A stretch of 64,000 nucleotides of DNA from Bradyrhizobium sp. BTAi1 (GTDB lineage Bacteria; Pseudomonadota; Alphaproteobacteria; Rhizobiales; Xanthobacteraceae). The position numbers were made by a program, and so were the translations under genes. Position 1 is the stretch's first letter, and every line of letters begins with the position of its first letter. The stretch spans positions 744,001 through 808,000 of the forward strand of contig NC_009485.1 of NCBI RefSeq assembly GCF_000015165.1, read 5' to 3'. The notes under the pieces were generated by a model. It was not told the DNA's origin, searched no databases, and saw nothing but the letters and a program-made list of their open reading frames with translations. This document shows positions 41,052-47,727 of this stretch, piece after piece.

Positions 41052-41447
41052 CTAGTTCAGCACCCTCTTGCCGCCATCCGGACTGTCGAGCGAAAACGCC
41101 GGCACCGCGATATCGAATTGCTCGCCGCTCGCGCTCTCCATCTGGTAGGAGCCGGCCATGAAGCCGGACGCGGTGGTGAGCGGAACGCCGGAGGTGTATT
41201 CGAAGCGCTCGCCGGGCGCGAGCACTGGCTGCTCGCCGACCACGCCCTCGCCGCGGACCTCCTGCTGCCGGCCGACCCCGTCGGTGATGATCCAGTGCCG
41301 GCTGCGCAGCTTCACCGTGTCCTCGCCGGTGTTGGTGATGACGACGGTATAGGACCAGAACCAGCGGCCATCCGCGACCGAGGATTTCTCGGGCAGAAAG
41401 TTCGGTTCGACGGTCACTTCGATCTGGCGAGTCACGGCGCGGTACAT
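41052..41447 (-). CDS. apaG: ApaG protein
   Basis: A 131-residue DUF525 protein beginning MYRAVTRQIEVTVEPNFLPE, with the core RWFWSYTVVITNTGEDTVKL, LAPGERFEYTSGVPL and the GSYQMESASGEQFDIAVPAF end. ApaG has a fibronectin-III-like fold and is linked to magnesium/cobalt tolerance and to diadenosine tetraphosphate; its molecular role is not firm. Confidence 0.95.
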   Translation of the reverse strand: MYRAVTRQIEVTVEPNFLPEKSSVADGRWFWSYTVVITNTGEDTVKLRSRHWIITDGVGRQQEVRGEGVVGEQPVLAPGERFEYTSGVPLTTASGFMAGSYQMESASGEQFDIAVPAFSLDSPDGGKRVLN

Positions 41448-41816
41448 GAATGCATTGTAGCGGAAACTTGCCGGGGAACCAATCCGGGGCCCACCCAGCT
41501 TTCAACACAGTTCCAGATTATGGCACCAGAATCGCGGACTCCGCCGTTCGCGCACGCCGGTCCTTGGTCGGGACCGGAGACCGTGACGTCCGGCGCAGGT
41601 TGTATGGGGTGGCGAAGCGATCGGGTTGTGCGTCACGCGGTCGCCATCAGAACCGGAACCGGATCTTGAATTGACGCCCCCGGGCCAGGCCCCGGCGTCG
41701 ATCAAAAACCGGGGCACGGCCGAGCTGATAAGTCCTTCATCGCTTGCGCAAAAATTGCGCAGCCCTACATTCCCTCTGCCGTGCCTCCCGGGCGGGCAGC
41801 CTTGACGTGGTGCCTG
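41448..41816. other. Gene-free stretch between apaG and opgC
   Basis: The 369 bp between these divergent genes contain no gene or repeat that I can identify. Promoters for both genes should lie here, but no clear -35/-10 pair was seen. Confidence 0.6.
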
Positions 41817-43082
41817 ATGACGTCGATTGCCGATCGCATTGCCGGACCGTCCGTCCCCGGAGCCGCTGCCCCGCCTGCGCCGGCAGAGACGGCTGCGCCC
41901 GCGAGCGTCGCGGCCCCCGCGATCACCTTCCCGGCGGTCGGCGAGCGCGAGCTGCGGCTGGACCTGTTTCGCGGGCTGGCCCTGTGGCTGATCTTCATCG
42001 ACCATCTGCCGCCGAACCTGCTGACCTGGTTCACGATCCGCAATTACGGCTTCTCCGACGCCACCGAGATCTTCATCTTCATCTCCGGCTACACCGCGGC
42101 CTTCGTATATGGGCGGGCGATGCAGGATGCCGGCTTCATCGTCGCCACCGCGCGCATCCTGCGCCGGGTCTGGCAGATCTACGTCGCCCACGTCTTCCTG
42201 TTCACGATCTTCCTCGCCGAGATCTCCTACGTCGCGACCAGCTTCGAGAACCCGCTCTACACCGAAGAGATGGGGATCATGGACTTCCTGAAGCAGCCGG
42301 ACGTGACGATCGTCCAGGCGCTGATCCTGCGCTTCCGTCCGGTCAATATGGACGTGTTGCCGCTCTACATCGTGCTGATGCTGTTCTTGCCGCTGATCCT
42401 GTGGCTGATGCGCTGGCGCCCTGACGTGACGCTCGGGCTATCGGTCGTGCTCTACGCGGTCACCTGGGAATTCGATCTCTATCTTTCGGCCTATCCGAAC
42501 GGCTTCTGGGCCTTCAATCCGTTTGCGTGGCAGCTGCTGTTCGTGTTCGGCGCGTGGTGTGCGCTGGGCGGTGCCAAGCGTATGTCACGCATCCTGAACT
42601 CCCCGGTCACGCTCGGCATCTGCGTCGCCTATCTGGTGGCGGCGTTCTTCGTCACGCTGACCTGGTACATCCCGCAGCTCGGCCATCTGATGCCACGGCG
42701 AATCGAGCAATGGATGTATCCGATCGACAAAACAGACCTTGACGTGTTGCGTTTTGCCCATTTCCTCGCACTCGCAGCGCTCACCGTCCATTATCTGCCC
42801 AAGGATTGGCCGCCGCTGAAGTCGCGCTGGCTGCGTCCGTTGATTGTTTGTGGGCAACACTCGCTGGAGATCTTCTGTCTCGGCGTGTTTCTGGCGTTTG
42901 CCGGACACTTCGTACTTGCCGAAGTGTCCGGCGGCGCCATGATGCACGCCTTGATCAGTCTGAGTGGCATTCTCGCCATGTGGGGAGTTGCCTCGCTGAT
43001 TTCGTGGTACAAGCGTGAGGCCGATAAGGGTGCGGCGCGGAAGGGTGCGCGCAGCAACGCTGATATGGCGGGAGGGGGCTGA
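41817..43082 (+). CDS. opgC: OpgC-type membrane acyltransferase
   Basis: A 421-residue integral membrane protein with ten or so helices. The OpgC landmark block is RELRLDLFRGLALWLIFIDH (catalytic-site His at its end), followed by ISGYTAAFVYGRAM and RILRRVWQIYVAHVFLF. OpgC adds succinyl or related groups to periplasmic glucans (osmoregulated or cyclic beta-glucans). The start ATG 41817 gives a 50-residue Ala/Pro-rich cytoplasmic head. Its stop codon shares a base with the next start, so it leads a three-gene operon with two SGNH-type proteins. Confidence 0.93.
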   Translation: MTSIADRIAGPSVPGAAAPPAPAETAAPASVAAPAITFPAVGERELRLDLFRGLALWLIFIDHLPPNLLTWFTIRNYGFSDATEIFIFISGYTAAFVYGRAMQDAGFIVATARILRRVWQIYVAHVFLFTIFLAEISYVATSFENPLYTEEMGIMDFLKQPDVTIVQALILRFRPVNMDVLPLYIVLMLFLPLILWLMRWRPDVTLGLSVVLYAVTWEFDLYLSAYPNGFWAFNPFAWQLLFVFGAWCALGGAKRMSRILNSPVTLGICVAYLVAAFFVTLTWYIPQLGHLMPRRIEQWMYPIDKTDLDVLRFAHFLALAALTVHYLPKDWPPLKSRWLRPLIVCGQHSLEIFCLGVFLAFAGHFVLAEVSGGAMMHALISLSGILAMWGVASLISWYKREADKGAARKGARSNADMAGGG

Positions 43083-43840
43083 TGAAGTCCGTCTCGTGGT
43101 TAAGGTTTGGTGTCGCGGCGCTGGCGATCTCGCTGGCCGGAGTCGCGCGGGCCGAAGATGCGCCGCAAAACTGCGAGGTGCCGGCCTACCTGCTGACGAC
43201 CGAGAGCCCACTCTCAAAAGTTGCAGATGCCGTGAAGAATGGCCGTCCGCTTGATATTCTGGTGGTGGGGAGCCGCTCATCCGCCATTGTCAGCGCCTCC
43301 GACGCCAATGCGTACCCCGCCCGGCTGCAGGCGGCCCTGAAAGAGAGGCTGCCGTCCGTCCCCGTCAATATCAGCGTCGAGCTGCAGCCGAAGAAAACAG
43401 CAGAGGAAACGGCTGCCAATTTTGTTAAACTGGTGGAAGGAAAAAGGCCTAATTTGGTCATCTGGCAAACCGGTACGGTCGACGCCATGCGGTCCATCGA
43501 TCCTGATGAGTTTCGTCAGGCAGTCAATGACGGTGTCGCGACGCTGCAGAATGCGGGGGCTGATGTCATCTTGATGAACCTGCAATACAGCCCGCGCACG
43601 GAGACCTTGATCTCCGTGCCGCCCTATATCGACAACATGCGGGTGGTGGCGCAGCAGCGCGACATTCCGCTGTTCGATCGCTTTGCCATCATGCGGCAAT
43701 GGAACGAGCAGGGCGATTTCGACCTGTTCAATCCGACGCACGGGATCGAGCTGGCCAAGCAGGTTCACGACTGTCTCGGCCGGGCGCTGTCGAAGTTCAT
43801 CATCGACGCGGCTCATCTCGGGCCGGCACAGCAGAACTAG
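43082..43840 (+). CDS. Exported SGNH-hydrolase-like protein with degenerate active site
   Basis: A 252-residue protein with a signal peptide (residues 1-25). SGNH block I reads ILVVGSRSSAI (Ser64/66/67), block III reads GTVDAM in place of GTN, and the block V motif Asp-x-x-His reads NPTH (Asn217, His220). The catalytic Asp and the oxyanion Asn thus appear replaced, so the enzyme may be inactive or binding only. It is clearly paralogous to the next gene (shared LVIWQ-GT and DLQYSPR segments). Overlaps opgC by one base. Confidence 0.85.
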   Translation: MKSVSWLRFGVAALAISLAGVARAEDAPQNCEVPAYLLTTESPLSKVADAVKNGRPLDILVVGSRSSAIVSASDANAYPARLQAALKERLPSVPVNISVELQPKKTAEETAANFVKLVEGKRPNLVIWQTGTVDAMRSIDPDEFRQAVNDGVATLQNAGADVILMNLQYSPRTETLISVPPYIDNMRVVAQQRDIPLFDRFAIMRQWNEQGDFDLFNPTHGIELAKQVHDCLGRALSKFIIDAAHLGPAQQN

Positions 43841-43854
43841 GATCCGTCTTGTTC

Positions 43855-44994
43855 ATGACTTCCCCCTGTAAAGACCGCGTATCCGGACATTGGAAGACGC
43901 TGTCCGCCGTCGTCGCTACGGTGCTCGCGCTCTCGATGAGCGCGCAACTGGCGCGTGCCGACGGCGCTGCCCCGCCTGCGCCTGACGCAGAGACCGTTTC
44001 GATCGGTGAGCTCCGGCCGACCATCGGCCACATCACGCTGGCCCAGGCCGGCAGCCAGGGATCCGGCCAGATCGCCGCGGTGCGCCCGTCGGCCGCCGCT
44101 CAGCCATCGTCGCCGCCGACCCAGCCCGCGACGCCGGAGATCAGCGCGCCGGGCACGCCCGCTCAGCCTGTCGCGGCCACGCAACCCGCGTCGCAGCAGA
44201 GGAGCATCACCGATCGGGCGATCGACAAGGTCAAGCAGGTCGCGAAGTCGGCGACCGACATCTTCAACCGCGTGCCGTGCCTGCCGCCGAAGGGTGTGGC
44301 CAAGAAGAACTTCATCTCGCTGCCGCACGTGGCCAACAAGCTGGCTTCGGGACTGCCGGTCGTCATCGTCGCGTTCGGTTCGTCCTCCACGCAGGGCTAT
44401 GGTGCGAGTGCGCCGGACTACACCTATCCGAACCGGCTCGCGGCGCAATTGCGCCGTCAATATCCGATGGCCGACATCAGCGTCATCAACGCCGGCGTCG
44501 GCGGCGAGGACGCGCCGGAGATGATGAAGCGGCTCGAGACGTCGGTGATCGATCATCATCCCGATCTCGTGATCTGGCAGGTCGGGACCAATGCCGTGCT
44601 GCGCGATCTCGATCCGGCCGAAACCGCAAAGCTGGTCGAGGATGGCGTCGCCAAGCTTCAGGCGGCGGCCTCCGACGTCGTGCTGGTCGATCTGCAATAT
44701 TCGCCGCGCGTCAATGAGCGTTCCGAGAATGCCAGCCGCATGAACAAGCTGCTCGGCCGCATTGCCGAGCTGCATCACGCCGGCATCTTCCCGCGCTTCG
44801 AGGTGATGCGCGACTGGCACGAGCGCCAGGCGATCCCGATCAATGAGTTCGTGATCTCGGACGGCCTGCACATGAGCGATTGGGGCTATGCCTGCTTCGC
44901 CCAGCTGCTTGGCGACGACATCATCCGTTCGGTCGGTCAGGTCAAGCTCGGCGTCAACGCCCCGGCCAATGTGCCGACCTACCGGCCGATGTGA
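43855..44994 (+). CDS. SGNH/GDSL hydrolase of the opgC operon
   Basis: A 379-residue exported protein: signal/anchor at residues 14-35, a Pro/Ala linker to residue 115, and an SGNH domain from about 165. Active-site blocks are intact: FGSSSTQGYG (Ser176-178 region), INAGVGGED (Gly/Asn 212), VGTNAVL (Asn246) and SDGLHMSDWG (Asp336, His339). With OpgC and the degenerate paralogue it probably forms a periplasmic relay that transfers or removes acyl groups on glucans, by analogy with other acyltransferase-SGNH pairs. ATG 43855 is 14 bp after the previous stop. Confidence 0.88.
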   Translation: MTSPCKDRVSGHWKTLSAVVATVLALSMSAQLARADGAAPPAPDAETVSIGELRPTIGHITLAQAGSQGSGQIAAVRPSAAAQPSSPPTQPATPEISAPGTPAQPVAATQPASQQRSITDRAIDKVKQVAKSATDIFNRVPCLPPKGVAKKNFISLPHVANKLASGLPVVIVAFGSSSTQGYGASAPDYTYPNRLAAQLRRQYPMADISVINAGVGGEDAPEMMKRLETSVIDHHPDLVIWQVGTNAVLRDLDPAETAKLVEDGVAKLQAAASDVVLVDLQYSPRVNERSENASRMNKLLGRIAELHHAGIFPRFEVMRDWHERQAIPINEFVISDGLHMSDWGYACFAQLLGDDIIRSVGQVKLGVNAPANVPTYRPM

Positions 44995-45000
44995 TGAGCG

Positions 45001-45078
45001 GCGAATAGGGAATCGCGAGTAGCGAATAGGGAAGAGGTCCTATCCTGCTCTTCGCTACTCCCTATTCGCCATTCGCTA
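45001..45078. repeat. Inverted repeat, family B, copy 3
   Basis: Left arm GCGAATAGGGAATCGCGAGT from 45001, right arm CTCTTCGCTACTCCCTATTC from 45049 to ATTCGCTA at 45078. The right arm includes the TAG stop codon of metZ (45076-45078, minus strand). It lies between convergent genes, where it could serve as a bidirectional terminator. Confidence 0.9.
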
Positions 45079-46284
45079 CGCCGCCCCCAGGGCGGCGTCG
45101 AGATCCGCGATCAGGTCGTCTGCATGTTCGAGGCCTGCGGAGAAGCGGATGAAGCCTTCGCTGATGCCGAGTTCGGCGCGCGCCTCCGGCGACAGCCGCT
45201 GATGCGTCGTCGTCGCGGGATGCGTGACCAGCGTCTTGGAGTCGCCGAGATTGTTGGAGATGCGCGCGAGCTTGAGGCCGTTAAGCGTGCGGAACGCGCC
45301 GGCCTTGCCGCCCTTGACCTCGAAGCCGACCAGGGTCGAGCCGGCGCGCATCTGCTTCCTGACGGTCGCGGCCTGCGGATGGTCCTCGCGGCCCGGATAG
45401 ATCAGCCGCGAGATCTTCGGATGCGTCGCGAGAAAATCCGCAACCTTCGCCGCGTTCTCGGTCTGCGCGCGAACGCGGACGGCCAGCGTCTCCAGGCCCT
45501 TGAGCAGCACCCAGGCGTTAAAGGGCGAGATCGACGGGCCGGTCTGGCGCATGAAATTGTGGATGTGTTCGGCGATGAAGGCCTCCGACGACAGGATCAC
45601 GCCGCCCAGGCAGCGGCCCTGACCGTCGATATGCTTGGTCGCGGAGTACACGACGACATCGGCGCCGAGCGCGAGCGGGCTCTGCCAGATCGGCGTTGCG
45701 AACACATTGTCGACGATCAGCCGCGCGCCGTGGGCATGCGCGATCTCGGCGATCGCCGGAATGTCCATCACGTCGAGCGTCGGATTGGTCGGGCTCTCCA
45801 GGAAGAACGATTTCGTGTTCGGCCGGACCGCCTTCTGCCACTGGTCGAGATCGAGCCCGTCGACCAGCGTCGACTCGATGCCGTAGCGCGGCAGCAGGTC
45901 CTCGACGACGTAGCGGCAGGAGCCGAACAGCGCCTTCGCGGCAACGACGTGGTCGCCGGCGCGCAGCGGGGCCAGGATCGCGGTGGTCACTGCAGCCATG
46001 CCGGTGGCCGCGGAACGGCAGGCCTCGGCGCCTTCGAGCTCGATCATGCGGCGCTCGAACATCGCCGTGGTCGGGTTGGAAAAGCGCGAATAGATGAAGC
46101 CGGGATCCTCGCCCTTGAAGCGCGCCTCGCATTCCTCGGCGGTGGCGTAGACGAAACCTTGCGTCAGGTAGAGCGCCTCGGCGGTCTCGCCGAATTCGGA
46201 ACGCAAGCTGCCGGAATGCACCAGCCGGGTTTCGGGGCGATATTGGGCGAACGACGCGGGCGCCTTCGCGGGGGACTTCGACAT
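45076..46284 (-). CDS. metZ: O-succinylhomoserine sulfhydrylase
   Basis: A 402-residue Cys/Met-metabolism PLP enzyme. PLP Lys217 is in YSATKHIDGQGRCLGG; SRFSNPTTAMFERRM, SAATGMAAVT, ESPTNPTLDV and LGDSKTLVTHPATTTHQRL are family motifs; RCLGGVIL is usual for MetZ. It makes homocysteine from O-succinylhomoserine and sulphide. The ATG at 46284 has GGAGG 6 bp ahead. Regulated by the SAM-II riboswitch upstream. Confidence 0.95.
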   Translation of the reverse strand: MSKSPAKAPASFAQYRPETRLVHSGSLRSEFGETAEALYLTQGFVYATAEECEARFKGEDPGFIYSRFSNPTTAMFERRMIELEGAEACRSAATGMAAVTTAILAPLRAGDHVVAAKALFGSCRYVVEDLLPRYGIESTLVDGLDLDQWQKAVRPNTKSFFLESPTNPTLDVMDIPAIAEIAHAHGARLIVDNVFATPIWQSPLALGADVVVYSATKHIDGQGRCLGGVILSSEAFIAEHIHNFMRQTGPSISPFNAWVLLKGLETLAVRVRAQTENAAKVADFLATHPKISRLIYPGREDHPQAATVRKQMRAGSTLVGFEVKGGKAGAFRTLNGLKLARISNNLGDSKTLVTHPATTTHQRLSPEARAELGISEGFIRFSAGLEHADDLIADLDAALGAA

Positions 46285-46323
46285 GTGACCTCCATCGTGA
46301 CCGCCGCCTCCGGCGACGGGCAC

Positions 46324-46378
46324 AAAAAAACCGGCCTGGGATAACTCCTCACGGCCGGGATCACATTCGTCCCCGGCC
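46324..46378 (-). terminator. Riboswitch-controlled terminator ahead of metZ
   Basis: On the minus strand GGCCGGG (46378-46372) pairs with CCCGGCC (46359-46353) as one hairpin, or CCGGCC (46358-46353) pairs with GGCCGG (46336-46331) followed by seven T (46330-46324). The two pairings exclude each other, which is the design of an antiterminator/terminator switch controlled by the aptamer just before it. Confidence 0.75.
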
Positions 46379-46434
46379 TGTTTAGCGACTTATTTAACGT
46401 GGCTGCAAGCCGGCCGGCTCAAATCACCACGGGA
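46376..46434 (-). ncRNA. SAM-II riboswitch
   Basis: Reading the minus strand from 46434: CCCGTGGTGATTTG, then GCCGGCCGGC, CTTGCA, GCCACG, TTAAATAAG, GCTAAA. CGTGG pairs with CCACG as P1 and the UGAUUUG, CUUGCA, GUUAAA and GCUAAA blocks are the conserved pseudoknot and ligand-binding parts of SAM-II. It binds S-adenosylmethionine and lowers metZ expression. The aptamer is about 90 bp ahead of the metZ start. Confidence 0.95.
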
Positions 46435-46552
46435 TAAGTGCTGCTCTTAGTCGTAACCGACCTTTCCGTCAAGCCAGCCATCGGATAACCGGTAAAAAGA
46501 CCCTATATAGGCTCGATAAGCCGCCGTTCCGGCGCCTGCAAAGGATCAGGTC

Positions 46553-47659
46553 TTGCCGTTTTCGCTCCCTCCCGACGCCCATGGCATCCTGCCCGATCGC
46601 ATGATCGTGGCGATGACAGAGGCCGGCCTGATCATCCCCGAATATGATTTCGTCGAGAGCCAGATCCAGCCGGCGAGCCTGGACCTGCGGCTCGGCGACG
46701 TCGCCTACCGGGTGCGCGCGAGCTTTTTGCCGGGGCCGGGATCGACGGTGGCCGAACGCATCGACGAGCTGAAGCTGCATGAGTTCGCGCTCGCGGATGG
46801 CGCGGTGCTGGAGACCAACTGCGTCTACATCGTGCCGCTGCTGGAGAGCCTGGCGCTGCCGAAGGATATCGTGGCTGCGGCCAATCCGAAGAGCTCGACC
46901 GGCCGCCTCGACGTGTTCACCCGCGTGATCGCCGACGGCACCCGCCGCTTCGACATGATCGGCGCCGGCTATCATGGCCCGCTTTATGCCGAGATCAGTC
47001 CCAAGACGTTTCCCGTCTTGTTGCGCGAAGGCTCCCGCCTGTCCCAGGTCCGCTTCCGCTACCGCGACGCGGTGCTGACGGAGGCGGAGCTGAACGCGCT
47101 GCATCGGGCCGAGCGGCTGGTCGATCGCGATGATGCCGATCTCGCCGGCGGCGTGGCGCTGTCGGTCGATCTGTCGGGCGCCAATGCCAATGGCTATGTC
47201 GGCTATCGCGCCAAGCGTCATACCGGCGTGGTCGATGTCGACCGCCGTGGCGGCTATGCGGTCGAGGAGTTCTGGGAGCCGATCAAGGCGCGGCCCGATG
47301 GCAGCCTGATCCTCGATCCCGGCGAGTTCTACATCCTGGCCTCCAAAGAGGCCGTCCAGGTGCCGCCGGACTACGCCGCGGAAATGGTGCCGTTCGATCC
47401 GCTGGTGGGCGAGTTTCGCGTGCATTATGCCGGCTTCTTCGACCCCGGCTTCGGCTATGCCGGTGCGGGCGGGCAGGGCGCGCGCGCCGTGCTCGAGGTG
47501 CGCTCGCGCGAGGTGCCGTTCATTCTCGAGCACGGCCAGATCGTCGGCCGTCTCGTCTATGAGAAGATGCTGGCGCGCCCGGATGCGATGTATGGCAGTC
47601 GCATCGGCTCGAACTACCAGGCCCAGGGGCTCAAGCTCTCCAAGCATTTCCGCAGCTGA
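46553..47659 (+). CDS. dcd: dCTP deaminase, double-domain form
   Basis: A 368-residue protein, twice the length of the Escherichia coli enzyme, with two dUTPase-fold halves: the first has QPASLDLRLGDVAYRVRA and NPKSSTGRLDVFTRVIAD (active-site Ser-Ser-x-Gly-Arg), the second has GEFYILASKEAVQVPPDYAAE and GARAVLEVRSREVPFILEHG. This long form is usual in Alphaproteobacteria. It starts at TTG 46553 (with AGGATCAGG ahead); the next ATG, 46601, would remove the conserved LPDRM. It deaminates dCTP to dUTP for thymidylate synthesis. Confidence 0.93.
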   Translation: MPFSLPPDAHGILPDRMIVAMTEAGLIIPEYDFVESQIQPASLDLRLGDVAYRVRASFLPGPGSTVAERIDELKLHEFALADGAVLETNCVYIVPLLESLALPKDIVAAANPKSSTGRLDVFTRVIADGTRRFDMIGAGYHGPLYAEISPKTFPVLLREGSRLSQVRFRYRDAVLTEAELNALHRAERLVDRDDADLAGGVALSVDLSGANANGYVGYRAKRHTGVVDVDRRGGYAVEEFWEPIKARPDGSLILDPGEFYILASKEAVQVPPDYAAEMVPFDPLVGEFRVHYAGFFDPGFGYAGAGGQGARAVLEVRSREVPFILEHGQIVGRLVYEKMLARPDAMYGSRIGSNYQAQGLKLSKHFRS

Positions 47660-47727
47660 AGATCGTCCTCTTGGTCAAGAGCACGCCCGGCGCCATTGAC
47701 GCCGGGCTGTGCTGTCGGCTCTCTGCC

